From Ignavibacteria bacterium (GTDB lineage Bacteria; Bacteroidota; Ignavibacteria; Ignavibacteriales; Melioribacteraceae): a DNA stretch of 8,867 bases. The DNA lies in assembly GCA_003233295.1 (NCBI GenBank), contig QILJ01000005.1, positions 1 through 8,867 of the forward strand, in the 5' to 3' direction. Position 1 is the first letter of the stretch, and every line of letters begins with the position of its first letter. The position numbers were made by a program, and so were the translations under genes. Below, one piece after another: positions 1-6,429 of the stretch. Under the pieces are notes generated by a model that was given only the letters and a program-made list of their open reading frames with translations, was not told where the DNA came from and ran no database searches.

Positions 1-20
1 GAAAAAACATTAATGATCAT

Positions 21-36
21 AAAAGTTGGGCTTTTT
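21..36 (+). terminator. Weak terminator-like stem with T-run
   Basis: A 5-bp stem (AAAAG at 21-25 with CTTTT at 31-35) around loop TTGGG runs into a T-tract. It could end a gene lying to the left of the window. The stem is almost all A-T, so this is weak support, and no upstream coding end can be shown. Confidence 0.2.
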
Positions 37-90
37 GAATCTATATTATTTTTAATATGTTAATAATGCTGTTGTTATTAGAACTCAGCC

Positions 91-120
91 GTATATGTTA
101 AACCTAAGGATAACATATAC
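91..120. promoter_or_regulatory. Perfect 10-10-10 dyad upstream of the flavocytochrome gene
   Basis: GTATATGTTA (91-100) and TAACATATAC (111-120) are perfect inverted 10-mers separated by 10 bases. The dyad lies about 48 bases upstream of a candidate -35 box and 107 bases upstream of the start codon. It could be an operator or activator site, or an RNA hairpin of an upstream transcript. It does not match the CueR, CsoR, CopY or Fur operators I know. No T-tract follows, so a terminator is less likely. Confidence 0.45.
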
Positions 121-167
121 CTTATCTTTAGTAATTGGATGTCGTGCTTAAAATCAGTAACTATTGT

Positions 168-195
168 TTGTCGTTGTCTGAATTATTATTATACT
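168..195 (+). promoter_or_regulatory. Sigma-70-like promoter for the flavocytochrome gene
   Basis: TTGTCG (168-173) as -35 and TATACT (190-195, five of six matches to TATAAT) as -10 are separated by 16 bases. The predicted transcription start is near 202, giving a leader of about 25 bases before the ATG at 227. No clear Shine-Dalgarno sequence precedes that ATG. AT-rich sequence produces chance -10 boxes, so support is moderate. Confidence 0.45.
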
Positions 196-226
196 GTATT
201 TTATTTCCTGATTAAACGGTTATTCT

Positions 227-1552
227 ATGAAAATAAGGTCTAAAGCTTTTTTTTACATTTTACTCTATTTCACAGCTATTGTTACACCTCTTGTAGCAGT
301 AATTATCTTCAATCCGAAAACAGAGGAGGGCTTTTTCGATAATTTGGGAATGAGTTTCGCTTTATTGGGTTTTACAATTCTTTCCCTTCAGTTCATATTA
401 AGCTCTCGGATCAAATGGTTTGAACGACCTTTTGGATTGGATATAATTTTACGTTTTCATCGCGCAATGGCTATCTTCGCCGTTTTTCTTCTGCTTATCC
501 ATCCTTTGCTTCTTAGCGCAGGTTCTCAAGGGATTTCTCTTTTGTATGGACTTGATGTATCAACTTTTATTTGGATAGGCAGGGTTGTTCTAATTCTATT
601 ATTAATAATAATTTTCATTAGTATGTATAGGGTAACTATTCAAATGGATTTTCAGCGCTGGCTTCGAGCACATAGTACCCTTTCCATAATTATTCTTTTA
701 GGCGGATTCTCACATAGTTTTTTCACAGGTATGGATTTTGAACAGAACCCTATGAAAATAATATGGGTCCTATTGCTGGCGCAAGCTCTGTTCTTCTATG
801 TTTATCATAGAAATTTTCGATTGAGGAGACTCCATCGTAATTTTTACCGTGTTGTTGATGTTGTACAGGAATCCCACAATGTCTATACGCTGAAATTCCA
901 ACCTTCAAAGGGTACCGAACCGCTTCAGTATCTTCCGGGTCAATTCCATTTTATTACATTACACCGAGAAGCACATATGCCAGTTGAAGAACATCCTTTT
1001 ACAATATCTTCCAGTCCTTCTCAAAAAGATATTATAAGCTCTACAATCAAGTTTTCAGGTGATTTTACATCAACAATACATCAAACCAAACCTGGTCATA
1101 AAGTTTTGATTGACGGAGCTTACGGTCGCTTTTCTTACACTTTGTTTCCCGAAGAGAATAAACTTGTCTTTATTGCAGGCGGAATCGGCATAACGCCCTT
1201 TAGAAGTATGCTGCATCATATTAAAGATACACACGCTGAAAAAGAAGTCATGCTAATTTATTCTAACAGAACACAGAAAGATATTGTCTTTCTTGAAGAA
1301 CTAACCGAATTGGAAAAAGACCTTTTCCCTAATTTAAAAATAACACACATATTGAGCAGACCTAGTGAAAGTTGGACGGGACAAACAGGTAAATTGAATG
1401 GCGAAAGGATTAAGCAATTATGTGAAAGCGATTTTTACAGTCGCTCATTTTATATTTGCGGTCCCCCCAGAATGACTGATAAGTTAGCTTCAGAACTTCA
1501 GCATTCGGGTATTCATTATTCTCAAATCCATTTAGAAAAATTTTCTTTTTAA
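227..1552 (+). CDS. Di-heme ferric-reductase-like transmembrane flavocytochrome (FAD/NAD(P)H)
   Basis: This 441-residue protein has the layout of the ferric reductase/NADPH oxidase superfamily. About six hydrophobic spans lie at residues 8-28, 43-60, 78-97, 112-134, 149-166 and 178-194. Two histidine pairs, H78/H92 and H149/H163, each 14 residues apart, are placed to hold two b-type hemes in the membrane. The C-terminal half is an FNR-type module: an FAD motif HPFTISSSP (256-264), a nucleotide-binding GGIGITP (318-324), a YICGPP motif (409-414) and a terminal EKFSF. In this family, electrons pass from cytosolic NAD(P)H through FAD and heme to an acceptor across the membrane, commonly Fe(III) or Cu(II). 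The real acceptor cannot be read from sequence. The copper genes downstream make metal reduction attractive, but that is inference. A 48-residue membrane protein follows after 19 bases. Confidence 0.88.
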   Translation: MKIRSKAFFYILLYFTAIVTPLVAVIIFNPKTEEGFFDNLGMSFALLGFTILSLQFILSSRIKWFERPFGLDIILRFHRAMAIFAVFLLLIHPLLLSAGSQGISLLYGLDVSTFIWIGRVVLILLLIIIFISMYRVTIQMDFQRWLRAHSTLSIIILLGGFSHSFFTGMDFEQNPMKIIWVLLLAQALFFYVYHRNFRLRRLHRNFYRVVDVVQESHNVYTLKFQPSKGTEPLQYLPGQFHFITLHREAHMPVEEHPFTISSSPSQKDIISSTIKFSGDFTSTIHQTKPGHKVLIDGAYGRFSYTLFPEENKLVFIAGGIGITPFRSMLHHIKDTHAEKEVMLIYSNRTQKDIVFLEELTELEKDLFPNLKITHILSRPSESWTGQTGKLNGERIKQLCESDFYSRSFYICGPPRMTDKLASELQHSGIHYSQIHLEKFSF

Positions 1553-1571
1553 ATAATAGAAATGAGTGAAG

Positions 1572-1718
1572 ATGCGACGGATTAAAAAGTTTAAATGGGT
1601 AATAAGCATGATAATTGCTATAACATTAATTGTAGTTTTTACAGTTGCTTTGTTACGCTTTTCGGATGAACCGAATAGAAATGAAATGGATGAAGCTCAG
1701 CACTCGATGTTAGAATAA
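1572..1718 (+). CDS. Small single-span membrane protein (48 aa), unknown function
   Basis: This reading frame starts 19 bases after the flavocytochrome stop and was probably missed because of its size. It begins MRRIKKFKWVI, then has one hydrophobic helix (about residues 9-28, MIIAITLIVVFTVALL), then an acidic tail with Met and His ending HSMLE. The basic N-terminus and acidic tail predict N-in, C-out topology, with the tail in the periplasm. The Shine-Dalgarno match is weak (GTGAAG region just upstream). The charge pattern, the clean TM segment and the tight spacing support a real gene. It may be an accessory subunit of the flavocytochrome. I do not recognise a family. Confidence 0.6.
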   Translation: MRRIKKFKWVISMIIAITLIVVFTVALLRFSDEPNRNEMDEAQHSMLE

Positions 1719-1820
1719 GAATTCTATTGACTGGTGCATAAATAAGCGGACCAGCTTAATTTCTTCAAAAAACTGTTAAAATGAAGGTTTATTATATCCT
1801 ATTGCGATAAATCGCACGCG

Positions 1821-1891
1821 AATCGAAAGTTGTAAATCGTAAGTTTAAAAGTTGCATCTCTATTTTATGATTAACGGCTTTCGATTTACAA
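1821..1891. repeat. Degenerate heptad repeat with inverted copy
   Basis: Four or five imperfect 7-bp units run AATCGAA, AGTTGTA, AATCGTA, AGTTTAA, AAGTTGC from 1821. An inverted copy lies at 1878-1891. TTGTAAATCG (1830-1839) pairs exactly with CGATTTACAA (1882-1891), and AATCGAAAG (1821-1829) pairs exactly with CTTTCGATT (1878-1886). The two pairings share bases on the right arm and cannot form together. The design resembles the element at 7211-7275. Confidence 0.5.
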
Positions 1892-2030
1892 AAAAGACAT
1901 TGGATTCATTGCTCCAAAATCTTTAAAACCTGCTCCGATGCTTTTTATCGGAGAAAAACAACTTGTTCCGCAACTGCGGGAAGAATTTAACCCTCAATTC
2001 TATAATTGCAATTTGGAGCATAACAGTTAA
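1875..2030 (+). pseudogene. Possible coding relic (open frame without a proper start)
   Basis: One + frame stays open for about 51 codons in AT-rich intergenic DNA and ends at TAA 2028-2030. Its part from ATG 1938 reads MLFIGEKQLVPQLREEF and continues for 30 residues in all. The amino-acid mix looks protein-like, and upstream in-frame residues (KDIGFIAPKSLKPAP) also look coding. There is no ribosome binding site before the ATG, and the frame overlaps hairpins and the heptad repeat. It may be the tail of a decayed gene. I recognise no family, and chance is possible. Confidence 0.2.
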
Positions 2031-2070
2031 TGAAAATATTCAATTGTAATTTAGTTATCCAAATTCAAAC

Positions 2071-2101
2071 ATCTTAAAAATATTTAAAAGAGTTTAAATT
2101 T
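2071..2101 (+). promoter_or_regulatory. AT-rich upstream motif, copy A
   Basis: The segment begins ATCTTAAAAATATTTAAAA and ends TTTAAATTT. A close relative with small gaps lies at 3134-3162, ahead of the second sigma-54-like promoter. Counting from the predicted start near 2187, copy A sits at about -116 to -86, a normal place for the binding site of a sigma-54 activator. The low complexity of the sequence limits confidence. Confidence 0.3.
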
Positions 2102-2160
2102 ATAATCTAAGATATTCTTCATATTCTCTTTCCGCTCTTCAAAACATCAACTTTTTTAGT

Positions 2161-2176
2161 TGGCATATGTTTTGCC
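2161..2176 (+). promoter_or_regulatory. Sigma-54 (-24/-12) promoter
   Basis: TGGCAT at 2161-2166 and TTGC at 2172-2175 match the RpoN consensus TGGCAC-N5-TTGC, with exactly ten bases between the invariant GG (2162-2163) and GC (2174-2175). The start would be near 2187, leaving about 28 bases of leader before the ATG at 2216, with a strong ribosome binding site inside it. No sigma-70 pair with proper spacing is seen here, although TTGGCA could imitate a -35 box. Confidence 0.6.
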
Positions 2177-2203
2177 TCATAAATTCAGCATCAATTTAAT
2201 ATA

Positions 2204-2210
2204 AAGGAGG
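2204..2210 (+). promoter_or_regulatory. Strong Shine-Dalgarno site
   Basis: AAGGAGG lies five bases before the ATG at 2216. It fixes the start of the 60-residue gene and supports it as real in spite of its size. Confidence 0.8.
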
Positions 2211-2215
2211 AAATT

Positions 2216-2398
2216 ATGGAATGGGTTATAGGTGCAGGAATATTATTGTTTTTGGCATATTCTCCCGTTAAAAGATATATACAAAATAATGGACAAAACA
2301 ACGGGCAAATGGCTTCTCATGATAGAGATCATGATATGATGAACGACCATCAAAAGCATGACACCGGACATAAACACAGCGGCGGCGGATGTTGTTAG
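2216..2398 (+). CDS. Small membrane-anchored His-rich, Cys-Cys-ended putative metal-binding peptide (60 aa)
   Basis: The protein has one hydrophobic segment (residues 3-18) followed by K19-R20, a duplicated NNGQ (24-31), and a tail with six histidines (35, 39, 45, 48, 52, 54), Met41-Met42 and a terminal GGGCC. The His and Cys-Cys residues suggest a soft or borderline metal site such as Cu(I) or Zn(II). Basic residues right after the helix predict a cytosolic tail by the positive-inside rule. The gene has its own sigma-54-like promoter, a near-perfect Shine-Dalgarno site and its own terminator, so it is probably transcribed alone. A role in copper storage or sensing beside the copper operon is inference. 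Two - strand frames over this gene are antisense shadows. Confidence 0.78.
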   Translation: MEWVIGAGILLFLAYSPVKRYIQNNGQNNGQMASHDRDHDMMNDHQKHDTGHKHSGGGCC

Positions 2399-2426
2399 TA
2401 ACAAAATAATTTGCTGTATTATTTGC

Positions 2427-2474
2427 AAGGTGATAAATCAAAATCATAAGATCTGTATTTTGATTTATCACCTT
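2427..2474 (+). terminator. Rho-independent terminator, 18-bp perfect stem
   Basis: Positions 2427-2444 and 2457-2474 are perfectly complementary around a 12-base loop, and T2475-T2477 extend the T-run. It begins 28 bases after the stop of the 60-residue gene and should end its transcript. The opposite strand has no T-run after the stem, so it looks one-directional. Confidence 0.85.
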
Positions 2475-2856
2475 TTTCTATTTTAAGGAGACTTCGCAGA
2501 ACCTCGCTTATTATAGTATTCATTGAAATAATATGAGCAATATTCACGAAAAACGAACAATTTATTTCGCTTCGCCACTCTATAAATAGGTTATTCAAAG
2601 ATTTTTATAAATAGAACGATTTGTAATCCGAAAATTTCCTTAAAATAAAAATTGAACAGTATGAAAGTTTAACCAACTTCTCATGTCTGATTGAAGAACT
2701 TAAATAATCTCATCCGAATAATTACCACAAAAGAACAAAAAGTTTCTTATAAAAGAAACAAAATATTTCCGTCTGCTATTTTATTAATAGAATTGATAAA
2801 TTTCATATTTTTAGTTAGAACAAGCTGAAAAAATTGAAGATAGGTGAATAAATTGT

Positions 2857-2982
2857 TTGAGAAATAATTCATATTTTTTGTTCTTTGCAGCAATAATGCT
2901 TATTTTACATCGTGGTTATGGAATGGGCAGCCATCTAGATTCTTATTCACACGGACAGAGTCGAATCAGTCGTAATTATTAA
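2857..2982 (+). CDS. Doubtful small ORF: hydrophobic N-terminus, Gly/His/Tyr tail
   Basis: From a TTG at 2857 the frame gives 41 residues; from the ATG at 2896 it gives 28. It reads SYFLFFAAIMLIL, then HRGYGMGSHLDSYSHG, then a basic end. A hydrophobic stretch followed by a His/Met/Gly/Tyr tail is reminiscent of the other small metal-binding proteins in this locus. The ribosome binding site is weak (AGGTGA at 2842-2847, nine bases before the TTG). It lies alone in a long AT-rich gap, so chance cannot be excluded. Confidence 0.22.
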   Translation: MRNNSYFLFFAAIMLILHRGYGMGSHLDSYSHGQSRISRNY

Positions 2983-3133
2983 GTAATGGACTGAGCATCA
3001 GCAATAAAGAACATAGTGAAACGCAAAATAAAAATTTAGCTAAAATAAAATTCTCACGATCAGAAAATTAATATAATTTAATACATCGTAAAATTATTAT
3101 TTGCTGCACTTTTGCTTTTATATACTTTTAAGA

Positions 3134-3162
3134 ATCTTAAAATATTTAAATATCTTAAATTT
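3134..3162 (+). promoter_or_regulatory. AT-rich upstream motif, copy B
   Basis: The segment begins ATCTTAAAATATTTAAA and ends CTTAAATTT. It contains two direct ATCTTAA units 18 bases apart (3134 and 3152). It resembles copy A at 2071-2101 and lies about -102 to -74 from the predicted start near 3236. Taken with copy A, it may be the binding site of a shared activator. Confidence 0.3.
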
Positions 3163-3209
3163 CAGCTGAACAAGTCTTTCGTTTATTGAATAAAAACGAA
3201 CATTTAGTT

Positions 3210-3225
3210 TGGTATCCTAATTGTA
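3210..3225 (+). promoter_or_regulatory. Sigma-54-like promoter of the copper operon
   Basis: TGGTAT (3210-3215) and TTGTA (3221-3225) have the -24/-12 spacing, with GG at 3211-3212 and ten bases before G3223. The usual C of the -12 GC is T here, so the match is weaker than at 2161. The start would be near 3236. An alternative is a sigma-70 promoter using TATAAG (3227-3232), but its -35 region is poor. Confidence 0.4.
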
Positions 3226-3269
3226 CTATAAGATAAAATAATTTATAACAATTGAAATTGGAGGATACA

Positions 3270-3653
3270 ATGTTTAAGAAACAATATTTATTAGTGACGA
3301 TATTTGGACTGTTGTTTATTACGGCAACTACATTTATCGCACAAGATAAATCTTCTGAAAAGAAAGCTGATCATTCCTCAATGCAGAAAGAAGATATGCA
3401 TAAATGTATGGATAAAATTGCGTCTGATGAGCATATGAGAGGAGAAATGATGACAAAGATGATGAATCATATGAAAGGTGATTCTACAAGTATGATGGAA
3501 ATGTGCAAAACAATGATGGATAATCCTGAGATGCATTCCATGATGAAGAAGATGATGGGCAATATGGACGGCAAAATGATGCCTGATAGCACCAGGAAAA
3601 TGAATGAAACACATAAGGCACATCATCAAAATGATAAAGACAAAGATAAATGA
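3270..3653 (+). CDS. Secreted Met/His-rich putative copper-binding protein
   Basis: The start is the ATG at 3270, placed five bases after GGAGG (3260-3264). A longer frame from TTG 3252 would put that ribosome binding site inside the gene. The 127-residue product begins with a signal peptide (basic MFKKQ, hydrophobic core to about residue 24). The mature part has 23 methionines, including seven Met-Met pairs (60-61, 64-65, 75-76, 82-83, 91-92, 95-96, 103-104), eight histidines and Cys46 and Cys79, and ends in a Lys/Asp tail. Thioether-rich sequences of this kind bind Cu(I) or Ag(I) in periplasmic copper proteins. The place directly before a Cu(I) ATPase fits a sink for exported copper. It has no clear sequence-defined family that I can name. 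Low complexity means similarity scores should be read carefully. Confidence 0.8.
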   Translation: MFKKQYLLVTIFGLLFITATTFIAQDKSSEKKADHSSMQKEDMHKCMDKIASDEHMRGEMMTKMMNHMKGDSTSMMEMCKTMMDNPEMHSMMKKMMGNMDGKMMPDSTRKMNETHKAHHQNDKDKDK

Positions 3654-3714
3654 TAATGCAATAAAATTTAACAGTACTGAAAAACAATACTTTCATAATA
3701 TTTAGGAGGTCAAC

Positions 3715-6390
3715 ATGACACAACGAGATCCTGTATGCGGAATGGATGTAATATCACCATCTGAATTTTTTGTTGAAAGAAACGGCGAAAGATATGATTT
3801 TTGTTCGGATAGTTGTAAAACAAAATTTATTAATGAACCTGAAAAGTATTCAGCAAAACCAAAAGAAAAACAAGCTGCAACATATTCAATTAATAGCGAA
3901 GGCAAGGAGAAGATAGATATCCCCATTGTGGGTATTCACTGCAGTTCATGTATTCCAACGATTGAAAGCGAAATAAAGAAACTACCTGGAATCGATTTTG
4001 CCTCAATAAATATTGCAACGGAAAAAGCACATATTGAATTCAGTAACTCAGAAGTAAAAACTGGAGATATTATTACCGCTATCAAAAAAGCCGGTTATCA
4101 AACTGGACATGCAACTATAAGCATAGGAATTGTAGGGATGCATGATGCTTCCAGTATAACACAAATAGAAGAAGGACTGAAAAGAACAAGCGGTGTTCTT
4201 TCCGCAAGTGTGGACCTTGCAACCGGAAGTGCTATTATAAAATATATACCTGGCTTAGCGGATCTAAATAAAATAAAGAATGAGATTAAAAAACTCGGTT
4301 ATGATACATTTGATACATCCGGTGTAAAGTCCGATAAATCAGAAGATAGTAAAGCCGGCAAAGAAGAGATTGATGAAAATCAGGCTGCCCGCGAAAAAGA
4401 ATATAAAACGTTAATGAAGAAATTTATATTTGCTGCTGTTCTGGCTCTGCCTGTAATATTCTTCAGTTATCCCACTGTCTGGAATTTACCAGAACAGTTT
4501 CAGATGGGATCGGAAACTTTAAGATTAATTTGGGTTGCAATGAGCATCCTAAGTTTGCCGGTTATGTTTTGGTCAGGTTCTCAATTCTATACAGGTGCCT
4601 GGGCAGGAATTAAAAACAGGTCAGCTAATATGAATACACTTGTTGCAACCGGTATTTCGGCGGCTTGGCTTTATTCGTTCGTTGCTACGTATTTCCCTGG
4701 GGTTTTTCCTTCGGCAGAATTAGCGGACCAATTTTTCGATGTGATCTTTGTTGTTGTCGCTCTGGTTATTTTAGGTATGGCTTTGGAAATAAGAGCAAAA
4801 GGAAAAAGCTCTGAAGCAATAAAGAAACTGATGGGTTTACAAGCCAAAACTGCCCGCGTATTACGTGATGGCAATGAGATCGATCTTCCTGTGGAAGAAG
4901 TTGTTCTTGATGATATTATTATTGTAAGACCCGGAGAAAAAATACCTGTTGATGGAGTGATTGTAGATGGTTCATCTTCAATTGACGAATCAATGATAAC
5001 CGGCGAAGCTATCCCGACTGAAAAAAATGTAAATGATGAAGTGATTGGAAGTACAATAAATAAAACAGGTTCATTTAAATTTAAAGCAACAAAAGTTGGT
5101 AAGGACACGACTTTGTCCCAAATTATTAAATTGGTTGAACAAGCTCAAAGTTCTAAAGCGCCTATTCAAAAAATTGTTGATAAAGTTTCAGGATACTTTG
5201 TACCTGGTGTAATAATAATAGCTATTCTTACATTTGTTGTTTGGTATGTCTTCGGTCCTAGTCCGACCTTAGTTTATGCTCTAATAACTTTTGTTACAGT
5301 ATTAGTTATTGCATGTCCTTGTGCTTTAGGAATTGCAACACCAATTTCATTAATGGTAGGCGTAGGTAAAGGTGCTGAGAATGGTATTTTAATTCGCAGC
5401 GGCGATGCTCTCGAAACTGCTCAAAAACTTGATACAATTGTCTTAGACAAAACTGGTACAATAACTGAAGGGAAGCCATCATTAACTGATGTAATTACTG
5501 CGAACGGTTTCACTGAAGAGGATGTACTAATGCTAAGTGCTAGTGTAGAAAAATCATCAGAACATCCTTTAGCAGAAGCAATTGTAAATGGGGCAAAAGA
5601 TAAATCTATTAAATTGAAAGATGCTCAAAACTTTAATGCGATTCCCGGTTACGGTGTAGATGCTGAAATAGACGGTCGCAATATACTGTTGGGCAATATT
5701 AAAATGATGGAAAAATTTCAAATAGATCTTGGTGAGCTTGAAGAAAAAAGCACACGGTTAGCCGATGATGGGAAAACTCCGATGTTCGTGGCTATAGATA
5801 ATAAAGCCGCCGGGATAATAGCGGTTGCCGATATAGTAAAAGAGGATTCTGTTGAAGCCATTATTCAACTAAAAAAACTTGGGTTAGAAGTTGTAATGAT
5901 AACAGGCGATAATACTAGAACGGCAAATGCAATTGCAAAACAGGTTGGCGTTGACAGAGTACTGGCAGAAGTTCTCCCTGAAGATAAAGCGCTTAATGTT
6001 CAGAAGCTTCAGAATGAAGGAAAGATTGTAGCAATGGTTGGGGACGGAATAAACGATGCACCGGCATTAGCTCAAGCAGACATTGGGCTGGCTATTGGCA
6101 CCGGAACTGATGTGGCAATTGAAGCTTCGGATATAACACTAATTAAGGGAAGTCTAAAAGGGGTTGTACTTGCCGTTCAACTTTCTAAAGCTACTATGAA
6201 GAATATAAGACAAAATCTATTTGGTGCATTCTTTTATAACGGACTTGGCCTTCCGATTGCGGCTGGAGTATTTTACCCGTTCTTCGGACTTTTACTTTCG
6301 CCGTTATTAGCTGGAGCAGCTATGGCGTTTAGTTCCGTTACGGTTGTAACTAATGCAAATAGACTAAGAAATTTTAAGCCAAAATTTTAA
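3715..6390 (+). CDS. copA: Cu(I)-exporting P1B-1-type ATPase with YHS and two HMA domains
   Basis: The 891-residue protein starts five bases after AGGAGG (3704-3709). In order it has a YHS-type domain (about 3-45, Cys8, Cys30, Cys34), HMA domain 1 (67-130, metal motif GIHCSSC, Cys76/Cys79), HMA domain 2 (134-200) whose motif is GMHDASS, a charged linker, and an eight-helix P1B core. Core motifs are TGEA (429-432), the CPC transport motif in helix 6 (534-536), DKTGT with phosphorylated Asp578, SEHP (His617-Pro618) and GDGIND (776-781). Helix 7 YN (841-842) and helix 8 M870-x2-SS (873-874) complete the Cu(I) P1B-1 signature, so Cu(I) or Ag(I) export from the cytosol is expected rather than Zn or Co. 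The second HMA has lost both metal-binding cysteines. It is flanked by copper-ligand proteins at 61 and 39 bases, which points to one operon. Confidence 0.95.
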   Translation: MTQRDPVCGMDVISPSEFFVERNGERYDFCSDSCKTKFINEPEKYSAKPKEKQAATYSINSEGKEKIDIPIVGIHCSSCIPTIESEIKKLPGIDFASINIATEKAHIEFSNSEVKTGDIITAIKKAGYQTGHATISIGIVGMHDASSITQIEEGLKRTSGVLSASVDLATGSAIIKYIPGLADLNKIKNEIKKLGYDTFDTSGVKSDKSEDSKAGKEEIDENQAAREKEYKTLMKKFIFAAVLALPVIFFSYPTVWNLPEQFQMGSETLRLIWVAMSILSLPVMFWSGSQFYTGAWAGIKNRSANMNTLVATGISAAWLYSFVATYFPGVFPSAELADQFFDVIFVVVALVILGMALEIRAKGKSSEAIKKLMGLQAKTARVLRDGNEIDLPVEEVVLDDIIIVRPGEKIPVDGVIVDGSSSIDESMITGEAIPTEKNVNDEVIGSTINKTGSFKFKATKVGKDTTLSQIIKLVEQAQSSKAPIQKIVDKVSGYFVPGVIIIAILTFVVWYVFGPSPTLVYALITFVTVLVIACPCALGIATPISLMVGVGKGAENGILIRSGDALETAQKLDTIVLDKTGTITEGKPSLTDVITANGFTEEDVLMLSASVEKSSEHPLAEAIVNGAKDKSIKLKDAQNFNAIPGYGVDAEIDGRNILLGNIKMMEKFQIDLGELEEKSTRLADDGKTPMFVAIDNKAAGIIAVADIVKEDSVEAIIQLKKLGLEVVMITGDNTRTANAIAKQVGVDRVLAEVLPEDKALNVQKLQNEGKIVAMVGDGINDAPALAQADIGLAIGTGTDVAIEASDITLIKGSLKGVVLAVQLSKATMKNIRQNLFGAFFYNGLGLPIAAGVFYPFFGLLLSPLLAGAAMAFSSVTVVTNANRLRNFKPKF

Positions 6391-6415
6391 ATAAATCTAT
6401 AGACAATAGATAAAA

Positions 6416-6423
6416 AAGGAGAT
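6416..6423 (+). promoter_or_regulatory. Shine-Dalgarno site of the cupredoxin gene
   Basis: AAGGAGAT lies about seven bases before the ATG at 6430, in a 39-base gap after the ATPase stop with no visible promoter or terminator. This supports translation from an operon transcript. Confidence 0.65.
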
Positions 6424-6429
6424 AATAAA

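Larger units (their letters stand above)
1719..2215. other. Intergenic region with several short hairpins
   Basis: No convincing full gene is present in about 500 bases. The visible structures are: a 5-bp stem at 1743-1758 (TAAGC/GCTTA), which might weakly terminate the upstream unit; GCGAT-AA-ATCGC (1804-1815); a heptad-type inverted repeat (1821-1891); CTCCGAT/ATCGGAG around 7 bases (1934-1954); and CCGC/GCGG at 1967-1978. The right end carries the promoter for the next gene. The GC content of the 1800-1985 part looks higher than its surroundings, which fits an inserted or decayed piece. Confidence 0.5.
2475..3269. other. Long AT-rich intergenic region
   Basis: About 800 bases hold no clear gene. 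I see a 9-bp direct repeat TATAAATAG (2581-2589 and 2606-2614), a 7-bp perfect hairpin GTTTCTT/AAGAAAC (2742-2759) which on the - strand is followed by five Ts and could terminate leftward transcripts, a doubtful small frame near 2857-2982, and the promoter region of the next operon at its right end. The length is large for a leader, so an unseen RNA gene or decayed gene is possible. Confidence 0.5.

Noticed and set aside
1..63. Frame open from the left edge ending at TAA 61-63
   Set aside because: Only 20 codons, with no composition or motif evidence that it is the tail of a gene.
2532..2588. Short + frame reading KRTIYFASPLYK, recalling the start of nucleoside deoxyribosyltransferases
   Set aside because: It stops after 18 residues and no continuation is found in the other frames, so the likeness is probably chance.
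2742..2759. Hairpin GTTTCTT/AAGAAAC as a - strand terminator for a gene
   Set aside because: It is followed by five Ts on the - strand, but no - strand gene to its right could be supported that would end there.
3252..3269. TTG 3252 as the start of the Met-rich protein
   Set aside because: The GGAGG site would lie inside the gene, and the ATG at 3270 has ideal spacing and a proper signal peptide.
3378..3723. Long - strand frames across the Met-rich gene, very rich in His and Ile
   Set aside because: They are antisense to ATG-rich codons (ATG reads as CAT, His). They have no ribosome binding site and the + strand gene is well supported.
4671..5108. 145-residue - strand frame inside the ATPase gene
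   Set aside because: It lies wholly inside a gene with full motif support and its Ser/Thr/Pro/Ile-rich product looks like an antisense artefact.
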